From assembly GCA_964529305.1 (NCBI GenBank), contig CAZGUX010000189.1, forward strand, positions 1 to 64,000: a DNA stretch of 64,000 nucleotides, written 5' to 3'. The notes below the pieces were generated by a model. The model was not told where the DNA came from. It worked only from the letters and a program-made list of their open reading frames with translations, and did no database searches. The position numbers and the translations under genes are program-made. The stretch is from CAZGUX01 sp964529305. Its GTDB lineage: Bacteria > Acidobacteriota > Terriglobia > Bryobacterales > Bryobacteraceae. Shown here piece by piece: positions 43,685 to 51,934 of the stretch. The first letter of the stretch is position 1, and each line of letters begins with the position of its first letter.

Positions 43685-44592
43685 GAATCCTTCTTCTTTG
43701 GGAGATAAGCCTTAGGCATGATACAGCGCATGGAATAGAGACTCACCTGGGCCTGTCCCGGGCGGGCGTCGCCCCCGAGGCCGAACAGCATGTAGGCGTC
43801 GTTCTTACTGAGCCCGTACGATTCCTCCAACCACAAGATCATGTCGCGCAACGCGAGGCGCAGCGCTTCTTCCAGAGGGCAGGCGAGGGCGACGGTGACA
43901 ATCGAGCCGGGAGTTTCGATGCGCGGCCAGTTCATCACGGGACTGCGGCCGGGAATCACGGCGCACTTCAGGGTAACGGTGCTGCGCATTTCGAGGCTCG
44001 CGATTTCGCCGTCGCTCTGCCGGGCGTGGCAATCCCCCAGGCACAGGAGCGCGCCTTCAACGAATACGGGCAGGAATACCGTGCTCCCCGCGCGAACTTC
44101 CTCCGTGTCGAGATTGCCGCCGTGCCGGCCCATCCCACCGGAGGCAATCGCTTCGAGCGGCGGAGTGGTCCCGATGGTTCCGATCATGGGCTTCACGGGG
44201 ATGCGGATCTCATCGTTGAAGTGGATAAAGCCGTCCTCGATTCGGTGCAGGGTGGTGGCCGGTTGGGTGAAGAAATCCTGCAGGCCGAACAAATGCGGCC
44301 AGTATCCGGTGTAGCCGATGGTGTCGCATTCCTGGGACAGGATCTCGACGGCCAGCGTATCGCCGGGCCGCGCTCCCTCGACGTAAATGGGGCCGGTGAC
44401 CGGATTGCCGTGATAGCCCTTCTTGCGAATCGCCAGCAGGTATTCGGGCGTCGTGTGCTCGGGCACACGGGTCAGACCGCCGCGGGAATCCTCGGTCTCC
44501 ACGACGAACACCTCGCCCTGCGCGACCCGGGCGGCGGGCGCGAGGCGGCGGTCGAACACAGGGGTAATCCTGTCGCGGGTGATGCGCTGCAT
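43681..44592 (-). CDS. Acetamidase/formamidase family amidohydrolase
   Basis: 303 residues. FmdA/AmdA family: hydrolyses formamide or acetamide to ammonia and the acid. Blocks: PVTGPIYVEGARPGDTLAVE, MIGTIGTTPPLEAIASGGMG, GRHGGNLDTEEVRAGSTVFL and LCLGDCHARQSDGEIASLEM (conserved Asp/His metal or active-site residues). First gene of a three-gene leftward unit. Its start is only 29 bp from the divergent enolase-superfamily gene, so the two promoters must overlap coding sequence. Confidence 0.92.
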   Translation of the reverse strand: MQRITRDRITPVFDRRLAPAARVAQGEVFVVETEDSRGGLTRVPEHTTPEYLLAIRKKGYHGNPVTGPIYVEGARPGDTLAVEILSQECDTIGYTGYWPHLFGLQDFFTQPATTLHRIEDGFIHFNDEIRIPVKPMIGTIGTTPPLEAIASGGMGRHGGNLDTEEVRAGSTVFLPVFVEGALLCLGDCHARQSDGEIASLEMRSTVTLKCAVIPGRSPVMNWPRIETPGSIVTVALACPLEEALRLALRDMILWLEESYGLSKNDAYMLFGLGGDARPGQAQVSLYSMRCIMPKAYLPKKKDS

Positions 44593-44621
44593 GGGAGAAT
44601 GCTATCCTATCCCACTTCACG

Positions 44622-45740
44622 ATGAAGATCGAACGCATTGATGTGTACGCGGTACGCGGCCCGCGCAAGGAGGCTGTCCGGTCGGGAACCACCGGCGCGA
44701 CCCCGGTGACCGCGTCCGAGTTCGGGATGATCCGGCTGGTGACCGATGACGGCTCCGAGGGACTGGGCGAAATCTCGATTACGTATCCCCGCATCGGCTT
44801 CACGCTGTGTCACGCCGCGCGGCGGCTGATTGTGCCGCGATTGCTCGGCAAGGATCCCCGCCGTATGCCGGAACTGCTCGGCCTGATTGACGTCATTCTG
44901 GCCGGCGAACTCAGCGCGCCGTACCTCCGCGCGGCGTTTGAAATCGCGCTGCTCGATTGGGCCGGCAAGCATCACGGCGTCCCGGTCTGGCGGTTGCTGG
45001 GAGGCCAGGCGCGCGAGCGCGTGCCGCTGGCGTGGGGGATCTATCAGAAGTCGCCCGAGGAGATGGCCGAAGACGCGGAGGCGGGATTGAAGACCGGCTT
45101 CCATGCCATCAAGCTCAAGGTGGGGCGGGCTCTCGCCGACGATGTCGCCGCGGTGCGGGCCGTGGGCGCGGCGGTTGGGCGAAACACCCCGTTACGGCTG
45201 GACGCGAACCAGGCCTGGGCGTCCGTGCCGGAAGCCTCCAAGGCCATGCGCGCGCTCGCGGCCGAGACGACGGTGGCTTGGTTCGAACAGCCGCTGGCAC
45301 GAACCAACCTGCAGGGAATGCGTCTGCTGCGCCAGCAGGCCATCGCGCCGGTGATGGCGGACGAGAGCCTCCAAACGCTGCACGACGCTTACGAGGTAGC
45401 CCGCGCGGAAGCGGCGGATGTCTTCAACGTCTATATCTGCGAAGCCGGCGGCCTCATGGCCGCGGCACAGATCTTCGCCTTCGCCGCCGCGCTGGACATT
45501 CCCTGTATCCTGGGCAGCCAGGCGGAAATGGGCATTGGGACCGCCGCGGCGGCTCACCTGGGAGTCGCGGTCCCCAACTTCACGCACGCCTGGGAGACCT
45601 TCGGCCCGATGCGGTACGTGAAGGAGATCGTCACGCCCGGCACGCACATCGAGAACGGATACCTGTATCCCGCCGAGGGGCCGGGGCTGGGAGTCACCCT
45701 GAATGAAGAAGCGCTCGCCGAATGGCGGGTGGAGGAATAG
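44622..45740 (+). CDS. Mandelate racemase/muconate-lactonizing enzyme family protein with altered active site
   Basis: 372 residues, enolase superfamily. First catalytic lysine pair K164/K166 (AIKLKVG), metal ligands D194 (RLDANQAW), E222 (WFEQPL) and D247 or E248 (MADES) are present. At the usual site of the second catalytic lysine (nVK....GG) the sequence is FNVYICEAGG, with Y271 instead. It may use only one acid/base. The C-terminal cap and barrel are otherwise complete (IPCILGSQAEMGIGTAAAAH). Adjacent to a DUF3830 gene with no gap (stop TAG then ATG). Confidence 0.88.
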   Translation: MKIERIDVYAVRGPRKEAVRSGTTGATPVTASEFGMIRLVTDDGSEGLGEISITYPRIGFTLCHAARRLIVPRLLGKDPRRMPELLGLIDVILAGELSAPYLRAAFEIALLDWAGKHHGVPVWRLLGGQARERVPLAWGIYQKSPEEMAEDAEAGLKTGFHAIKLKVGRALADDVAAVRAVGAAVGRNTPLRLDANQAWASVPEASKAMRALAAETTVAWFEQPLARTNLQGMRLLRQQAIAPVMADESLQTLHDAYEVARAEAADVFNVYICEAGGLMAAAQIFAFAAALDIPCILGSQAEMGIGTAAAAHLGVAVPNFTHAWETFGPMRYVKEIVTPGTHIENGYLYPAEGPGLGVTLNEEALAEWRVEE

Positions 45741-46202
45741 ATGCAACGCCGAATCCGTCTGACGTTTGTCGCCACGGGCGAGTCGGTGGTCGCGGACGTG
45801 CTCGATGCCGAGGCTCCCACGACCGCGCAACTGGTGTGGGACCTGCTTCCGCTCGAGTTGAAGCCCCGCCACGGCATGTTTTCCGGACAGGAAGTATTCG
45901 TCCTGGTGGATGCGCACCCGATGCCCAAAGAAAATCTGACCACCCTGCCGCTGCCGGGCGAGATTTTCTACTTCTACGATGGCGGGGAGGCGGTGACCTC
46001 GGGAGGCAAGCAGGTCGGTGAAATCTGCATCGTCTATGGCCGCGGCGTGACCTTGCGGGGTCCCGAAGGCCAGCCAACCGCGTGCAGTCAGTTCGCGCGG
46101 GTCCCGGGGGACTGGAAGTACGATTGGGTGGACTTCGCCCAAGCCTGCCGGCGGGTGAGGATCGACGGGCCGTCGCCTCTGCGAATCGAGCGGGTGGAAT
46201 AA
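45741..46202 (+). CDS. DUF3830 (cyclophilin-like fold) protein
   Basis: 153 residues. Features of the DUF3830 family: LDAEAPTTAQLVWDLLPLEL, KPRHGMFSGQEVFVLVD, KENLTTLPLPGEIFYFYDGG and GEICIVYGRGVTLRGPEG. The fold is that of small cyclophilin-like beta-barrels; such genes often lie beside enolase-superfamily or amidase genes, as here. Molecular function is not known. It follows the preceding stop codon directly. No signal peptide. Confidence 0.85.
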   Translation: MQRRIRLTFVATGESVVADVLDAEAPTTAQLVWDLLPLELKPRHGMFSGQEVFVLVDAHPMPKENLTTLPLPGEIFYFYDGGEAVTSGGKQVGEICIVYGRGVTLRGPEGQPTACSQFARVPGDWKYDWVDFAQACRRVRIDGPSPLRIERVE

Positions 46203-46276
46203 CGGCTGGTCGAGGCGCCCGATCCAGGAAGAGTTGTCACCGGCCGTGTGTACGGCAATCGCTCCTTCGACACGAC

Positions 46277-48661
46277 CTACTGGATCCGGAACCTCACTCG
46301 GCGATTCGCTTCGTACCAACCCTTGCCGTCGGGGGCGATGACCTTCACGGTGAGTTCGTGGGGTGCGTGGCCAAGGTCCGCCGCCGGTAGGCCCCAGACA
46401 AACCCTCCCGTCCTACACTGGCTGCCCTTCACGATGAGGGGGATCTCGGCCCGCGGCAGGCCATAGACCGCTGGAATGGGCTTCCCGTCCAGCTCAATGA
46501 CGATGCCGCTGGGGCAAGCTTCGGAAGTATCGTCCACGGCCCAGCCCCGTACCGCGACGTACCCGTCCGGAGCAGGAACGGAGATCACCTCTTTCCTCCC
46601 AGCGGCGTCCACACCATTGATCAGTTCCACCTGCCAGGACGGGACGGGGCCTCGATACCGCAGGGTCGTCAGGTCCAACGCCGGAGCGCCGTCAAGGGTC
46701 AGTTGGACTTCGGGCAGGGAGACAAATTCGACTTCGATGGGCGCCTCGTAGAATCGCAAGCCCGGTCCGCTGATCAGGAATCGGGTGACGGGGTCGGCAA
46801 CCACATTCTTCTCGAGCAGCACGGACAGGTCTGAAAGGCTCGATGGGAGGAAATTGATCGCACCCGCGTTGTTGAGTACGTCGGCAACGACTCGAAACAT
46901 TCGGAACCGGCCTTGTCGCGTGAAGGTCGCCAGGTTGATTTCCGGGATCTTCCAGAAGAATTTGTTCACCTCGCCGGAGGCGGTCAGCTTCATCCGGAGC
47001 CGCGCCAGAACGGGATGGGGGCTGTCCGGCACGTTCACCACGGTGCCTGCCTGGATCCGGGTAGCGCCCAGAGAGACCATCTGCTGGAACCTCGGTTGCT
47101 TCGCGCTACGGATCAGAAGGCGGCTGCCGTGGAGGCTGTCGACGGTGTAGCCGCGATAAAGGGACAGAAAGGTCGCGGGCACGTCCATGAACGGATGGCG
47201 GCCGTCAATGGAATCCCACTCGACCAGCACCAATGGCGGCCGGCGGGAGGGATCCTCGAACAGGTCCGCGTTCCAGCGGTCCAGGTAGGCCGAGTCCGCG
47301 CCGTAGCTCTGGAGCATGGGCATGGGACGAAGGTTGATCGGGTTGGCTGCGCCGTAGGAGAGTTCCCAGGGAAATACGGAGACGGGCGCCTGGCCGATAC
47401 GGGCCAGCAGCGCATCCGGCAGGCGATCGGCGCTTTTCGCGCCCGAAGTCGCGTCCAGGGTGGCACGCATCTTTTCCGGATGGAGCGCCGGCGCCAGCAT
47501 CCGGAATTGGCTCGCCGTGACCGAGAGGCTCCATCGCAGGCCCGGAAGGCCCGACAGCCAGAGATACGCCCCGATCACCAGCGCGTACCGCCACCAGTCC
47601 GGCCGAGCTATCCGGGTGAACAGGAGCACCACAGCCCACAGCAGGGCGCCCATGGTCACGAAGATCGCGCTGTGTCCGGGCGGCCGGACAAAGGCGTGCT
47701 TGAAGATCAGAAACCACGGACCCACCAGGCAGAGGACCAGCCAGAACGAGGGCTGGCGGCTCTCGCGCAGGACCGCGGCCAGGAGCACGAAGAGGAAGAA
47801 GACAGCAGCGGCGAATTGGACCTCGTGCGGCTCGGCGGAAAGGCTGCTGCTGGCGCTGTAAGAAGACGCTCGCTCGAGAGACGTTCGCAGAAACCCGGCC
47901 AGGGCCGAGGGCAACGGGCTGTGCGACAGAAAGCCCAGCGCGAAAATCGCCGGAACGCCCAACGCCGTGATCCCAAAGGCTTGCCGCGCTTTCCCGCGGT
48001 CGAACCACCACAGGGCCAATGGGAAGACCACGACGGCCGCGAGAGCGAAGATCGCCGCGCTGAACTTGATGAGCAGGAGCACCGACGCTAACGCAACCGC
48101 GATCGAAAAAGGGATAAGCCAGAACTCGGCGACCAGGGCACAACCAAGGAGCAGCACCACCAGAATTCCGATGAAGTGGTCGACGCCGGCGTACCCGAAA
48201 TCGTGCATCGCGCCCTGGCCCCGGGGCAGGAGAAACGCAAACAGCGCGAGCCCCAGGAGCGAGACTTTTCGAGTAAACACCAGCCAGCCGAGTGCTGTCA
48301 TGAACAGGAACCAGACGCCGGTCTGAAACAACAAGGCCGGGAAGAGGTTGTTGCCGACATTCATCGCAATCGCGAGATACGCCCACGGGCCATAGGTAAA
48401 GCCAATGTCGCGCCCCCAGACCAAGCCGCGGCTGTGAGCGTCGTTCAGCGCATAGGCCCAGGAGGGGTCCAAGGTGGGATTGACCGGGTGAACACGAACC
48501 GGGCACAGGGTAATGGTCGAGTAAAGGAGCAAGAGGAAACGAGCCGGGAAGTCGAGGCGGGCGGCCACGCCGCGGATCGCATCGACGAATCCATTCTGAC
48601 GGCCAGCGGGCGCGGGCCTGGACGGCTTCTGGCCCTTGCCTTTTCTTTTCCGCACGGGCAA
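46277..48661 (-). CDS. Large polytopic membrane protein with C-terminal beta-rich domain
   Basis: 794 residues. A basic N-terminus (RKRKGKGQKPSRP), then ten to twelve membrane segments over residues about 35-400 (SVALLLIKFSAAIF-type helices), with a first loop containing NPTLDPSWAYALNDAHSRGL and GRDIGFTYGPWAYLA, like GT-C glycosyltransferase relatives. Residues about 420-790 are soluble, ending in a domain with GYVAVRGWAVDDTSEACPSG, a motif seen at the ends of other bacterial surface/membrane proteins. I cannot name a family. Start is TTG (48661) or GTG (48655). Possibly glycan-related because of the fold. Confidence 0.7.
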   Translation of the reverse strand: MPVRKRKGKGQKPSRPAPAGRQNGFVDAIRGVAARLDFPARFLLLLYSTITLCPVRVHPVNPTLDPSWAYALNDAHSRGLVWGRDIGFTYGPWAYLAIAMNVGNNLFPALLFQTGVWFLFMTALGWLVFTRKVSLLGLALFAFLLPRGQGAMHDFGYAGVDHFIGILVVLLLGCALVAEFWLIPFSIAVALASVLLLIKFSAAIFALAAVVVFPLALWWFDRGKARQAFGITALGVPAIFALGFLSHSPLPSALAGFLRTSLERASSYSASSSLSAEPHEVQFAAAVFFLFVLLAAVLRESRQPSFWLVLCLVGPWFLIFKHAFVRPPGHSAIFVTMGALLWAVVLLFTRIARPDWWRYALVIGAYLWLSGLPGLRWSLSVTASQFRMLAPALHPEKMRATLDATSGAKSADRLPDALLARIGQAPVSVFPWELSYGAANPINLRPMPMLQSYGADSAYLDRWNADLFEDPSRRPPLVLVEWDSIDGRHPFMDVPATFLSLYRGYTVDSLHGSRLLIRSAKQPRFQQMVSLGATRIQAGTVVNVPDSPHPVLARLRMKLTASGEVNKFFWKIPEINLATFTRQGRFRMFRVVADVLNNAGAINFLPSSLSDLSVLLEKNVVADPVTRFLISGPGLRFYEAPIEVEFVSLPEVQLTLDGAPALDLTTLRYRGPVPSWQVELINGVDAAGRKEVISVPAPDGYVAVRGWAVDDTSEACPSGIVIELDGKPIPAVYGLPRAEIPLIVKGSQCRTGGFVWGLPAADLGHAPHELTVKVIAPDGKGWYEANRRVRFRIQ

Positions 48662-48716
48662 CGGACCATGCTACCACCGAGCCATGATGGGGCCGGCGCA
48701 GGAGCGTCCATGGTGG

Positions 48717-49310
48717 TCACTCCACGATCGGTACGTGCGGGGCTGCGGTTCGTGGGAGGACGCCGAGAACTCGCGGATCGTCGTGAATCTCCACTTCGCG
48801 CCCGTATGCCGCAAAGCCCGCTTTTTGGTAGAAGGCGACCGCCCGAGGGTGGTCGAGCGTGCAGGTATGAAGGAAAACCCTGCGGGGCTGATAGCTCCAG
48901 CCGATCTCCAGAGCTCTTGCCATTAGGATTTTGCCCATACCCTTCCCAACCCATTCGGCGGCCAGGCCGAAGAATCGGATCTCGACGTCCGGCGGCTTGC
49001 GGCAGTCGAGTTCGAAGAAACCCGCCTCTTTGCCCTGGTCGAGCAGGAGGTGGAACTCAACTTCGGGATGGTCGAGGATTCGCCGGAGTTCCTCGTCCGT
49101 CAACAACAGCCGGCTGAACCACAACCAGTCCGAGCCGATCCCGCGAAAAAACTGCCGGTACCAATCCAGATCGCAGTTCGAAACGCGCTCGAATCGATAG
49201 GGGCCGGGATCCGCCAACAACCGTTGCGGAGGCGCTGTCATCTCTAAAAACGTGACCACGCTGGCGAGTTTGCCCGGCGGTACCGCCAGGGTCTCCATCA
49301 CGCTTTGCAT
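48717..49310 (-). CDS. GNAT-family N-acetyltransferase
   Basis: 197 residues. The acetyl-CoA-binding part is clear: VEIRFFGLAAEWVGKGMGKI (motif A, with the Q/RxxGxG/A-like turn as VGKGMG), LMARALEIGWS and VFLHTCTLDHPRAVAFYQKA with the usual F/Y..kaGF ending. An N-terminal about 60-residue extension precedes. Substrate unknown. ATG at 49310 chosen; the frame is open to 49367. Divergent from the SIMPL-like gene with 66 bp between starts. Confidence 0.9.
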   Translation of the reverse strand: MQSVMETLAVPPGKLASVVTFLEMTAPPQRLLADPGPYRFERVSNCDLDWYRQFFRGIGSDWLWFSRLLLTDEELRRILDHPEVEFHLLLDQGKEAGFFELDCRKPPDVEIRFFGLAAEWVGKGMGKILMARALEIGWSYQPRRVFLHTCTLDHPRAVAFYQKAGFAAYGREVEIHDDPRVLGVLPRTAAPHVPIVE

Positions 49311-49376
49311 GCTTACGAGCCTAGCAGGACGCTTCCGGCCAGCTACCATGGAAAGGATATGTCCCAAGGATCCCGT

Positions 49377-49961
49377 ATGCGTCTACTGGTCTTCACCGCC
49401 GTGCTTCTGGCCGCTGTGTCCACGGCTGCGGCTCAACCACCATCCAACACCGTCTCGGCCAGTGTTTCGACCGTCCTGGCAGCCTCGGTGGGAACCGCCA
49501 CGTTCAATATCCAGTTTGTCGATGCGAGCTTGTCCTCCAGCGTGGACTCGGCTCTCGCCGTTCTGACCGACTCCGGCGCCGCGGCCAGCAACTTGACGGG
49601 GGTGACCGTGTCGATCAGCCAGGGATTCATCCTGACGCAGTACGATTTCGCGGTCGCCGTGCCCGCGGGCCAGTTCACCGCCACCCGCGACCGCCTGATC
49701 GCGATCCAGCGTAACCTGCAAAACAGCGCTTCCCAGGGACTGGGGTGGACGACGACTTATACCGCTAACGACGACGACCGGCTAAATGGCCTGCAGCAGG
49801 CGCTCCCCTCACTACTGGAAAAAGCTCGCAAACAGGCGGAAGTGCTGGCCGCCGCCATCTCGAAGACACTGGGCGGGGTTCGATCGGTTTCCGCCCCGGA
49901 AATTACCAGCAACGGACTGAGTCTATTCGTTGGGGCGACGGTAACATTCGACCTTCAGTAG
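49377..49961 (+). CDS. Exported SIMPL/DUF541-like protein
   Basis: 194 residues with a signal peptide (RLLVFTAVLLAAVSTAAAQ). The mature protein has the SIMPL pattern: alternating strands (NTVSASVSTVLAASVGTATF), and the helix KARKQAEVLAAAISKTLGGV followed by RSV and a last VGATVTFDLQ strand. Proteins of this family sit in the periplasm or outer membrane with unclear roles. ATG at 49377 has AAGGA six bases before it. The next gene downstream is a decayed TonB receptor. Confidence 0.75.
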   Translation: MRLLVFTAVLLAAVSTAAAQPPSNTVSASVSTVLAASVGTATFNIQFVDASLSSSVDSALAVLTDSGAAASNLTGVTVSISQGFILTQYDFAVAVPAGQFTATRDRLIAIQRNLQNSASQGLGWTTTYTANDDDRLNGLQQALPSLLEKARKQAEVLAAAISKTLGGVRSVSAPEITSNGLSLFVGATVTFDLQ

Positions 49962-50023
49962 CTTTTTTCATTGCCTAATGAGGTGTCAGGCCCCTAGAGA
50001 ATCTGAACAATCAAGGGGGCACG

Positions 50024-50819
50024 ATGCCACGGAACGCGTCCTTTCTCCTTTTCGTGCTTTGTCTGGGGGCTTGGGGTCAGACGGAGCGAGGCAACATCAC
50101 CGGTGCGGTAACGGATTCGAGCGGGGCGGCCGTACGAATCCCAACGTGCAGCGGACCACGCGCAACGTCGCACAGTCGCTACGGCCGTATCCCCAGTACC
50201 TGAACGTCGTCACCGCGGGACAGGGGGGCGACAAGAGCGGCCACTCGACCTATCACGCCATGGTCCTGAAAATGGAACGGCGCTACTCGGCTGGCGTCGT
50301 AGCTGTCGGAATCGGTTGATGAACCGCGGCGGGATCGTCAACGCCTTCCTCGGCGGCTGGCGTCTCAGCGCGATCCAGGCCTACGCCAGCGGCTTTCCGA
50401 TCGCTCTGTCCCGCAACAGCCCGTTCTCGATCTTCAATGGAATTACGCGGCCGACCATCGCCACGTATGACAACTGGCGCCCGGCCGCCAAGGGCGACAA
50501 GTTCGATCCGCAGGTGGATCGCTTCCTCGACCGGAGCCTCTTCCCCACAGTGCAGCCGCTGGCCTTTGGCAACATGACCCGGTTCAACCCGAAGCTCCGT
50601 GCGTTCCCGAGTTTCAACGAGAACATCAGCCTCGGCAAGTCGTTCCCGTTCTTTGGGGAGTCGCGCCGGATCGACTTCCGGTGGGAGGCGTTCAACCTCT
50701 TCAACCGGACGGTGTTCGCAGCCGGGAACTCGAACCTGGACTCGACCTCGTTCGGGTTGGTCACGAGTCGGGCCAACAGCGCGCGGCAGATGCAATTGGC
50801 GCTAAAGCTGTACTGGTAG
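50024..50819 (+). pseudogene. Remnant of an Oar-like TonB receptor with two internal deletions
   Basis: Opens properly at the ATG 50024 (AGGGGG ribosome-binding site) with a signal peptide and the first strand of the regulatory domain (RGNITGAVTDSSGAAV). Near 50135 the frame jumps to receptor sequence from much later in the family (NPNVQRTTRNVAQSLRPYPQ, MERRYSAG). Near 50300 a second jump leads to the barrel end (VNAFLGGWRLSAIQAYASGF to ALKLYW, ending at 50819). So about 2-3 kb of the original gene is missing in two blocks, and no continuous frame remains. The C-terminal block alone could be read from 50316. Confidence 0.85.
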
Positions 50820-50970
50820 CGGTCGAGCGCATGACCTCTCCGAACCGCGGGCGTAAGCCCGGCGGGTTCTTCTTGGGCGCGTCCTCAGTCACTTCTACCT
50901 TGTCGTACAACCCGCGGGCCTACGAACCGCGGTTCGGAGCCATCGACCGTATCGGGTTGCAGTTTGGGTG

Positions 50971-51897
50971 CTATGCGGGGCGCCTCAAATACCGGTTGAA
51001 CCAGTCAATGGTCCGATTCCAGGCGTCGCACGCCGCGGTGCGGTTGTAGTTGGCTCCCGTGTCGTTGTGAAAGGCGTGTCCCGCGCCGTCGTAGATATGC
51101 ACGCCGAACGTCTTCCGCAGGTCCAGCATGGCCGTGATGACCGGAGCGATCCGCGCGGTGAGCGCGCGATCGAGCTCGGCGTAAACCAGCAGCAGAGCCG
51201 CGTTCAGATCCTGGAGTTGCTCCACAGGCGGAAAGGGGTTCCCGTAGAAGGCCACCGCCGCCTTGAGTTCAGGCGTGCCCACGGCGAATTGCATACAATT
51301 CCCGCCGCCCGCGCAGAACCCGACGCAGCCGATGGAATCCCACTGGGTCTGCGGCTGGCGCTTGAGGAACCCGAGCGATGCGTACATATCCTCCAGCCGG
51401 GTTTGCACAGTGGTCCGGTTGTACGCAGCGCTTTGCTGAGCTGCTTCGGGAAACTGATCGGTGCCACCCTGGCGCGACAACATGTCCACGCCGAGGCCGA
51501 CGAAGCCGGCGCGGGCGAAACGGCGCGTCACGTCTTTGATGTGTTCCACGAGCCCGCGGTTTTCGTGCAGGACCAGGACGCCGGGGTAGGTCTGGGACGT
51601 CGACGACTTGGGCCATGCCAGGTACCCGAATACCTCGCCTCCGGTCTCGCCGGGATACCGCACGTTGCGGGTCTCGATATCCGGGGCATTTTCGGGGACT
51701 TTCACGTCGGCAGGACAGGCATCGCGGGTCTGCGCCACCAATAAGCCACTCGAACGGACGGCGGCAAGCGCTGCGCCAATACTGCCGGTATACTTCGCGA
51801 TTTCCCGAACCATCTGCCGGCGTCCCACCGAGCCGTCCACATACATGTGGATGATTTCTTCAATCGGATGATCCTTCTCGTGCATGGAGCGGATCAT
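50971..51897 (-). CDS. Dienelactone hydrolase-family alpha/beta hydrolase
   Basis: 308 residues. The catalytic Cys lies in IGCVGFCAGGGNCMQFAV, the Asp in LLVYAELDRAL and the His in IYDGAGHAFHNDTGA; ATG 51897 or 51885. An N-terminal region (YVDGSVGRRQMVREIAKYTG then SIGAALAAVR) precedes the domain and resembles the pre-sequence seen in exported members of the family. It hydrolyses cyclic esters in known members; substrate here unknown. The 151 bp between the receptor remnant and this gene hold nothing I recognise. Confidence 0.9.
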   Translation of the reverse strand: MIRSMHEKDHPIEEIIHMYVDGSVGRRQMVREIAKYTGSIGAALAAVRSSGLLVAQTRDACPADVKVPENAPDIETRNVRYPGETGGEVFGYLAWPKSSTSQTYPGVLVLHENRGLVEHIKDVTRRFARAGFVGLGVDMLSRQGGTDQFPEAAQQSAAYNRTTVQTRLEDMYASLGFLKRQPQTQWDSIGCVGFCAGGGNCMQFAVGTPELKAAVAFYGNPFPPVEQLQDLNAALLLVYAELDRALTARIAPVITAMLDLRKTFGVHIYDGAGHAFHNDTGANYNRTAACDAWNRTIDWFNRYLRRPA

Positions 51898-51934
51898 AAC
51901 ACCGGGCGGGTAAAGGGCCGGCGAGATTTTACAA

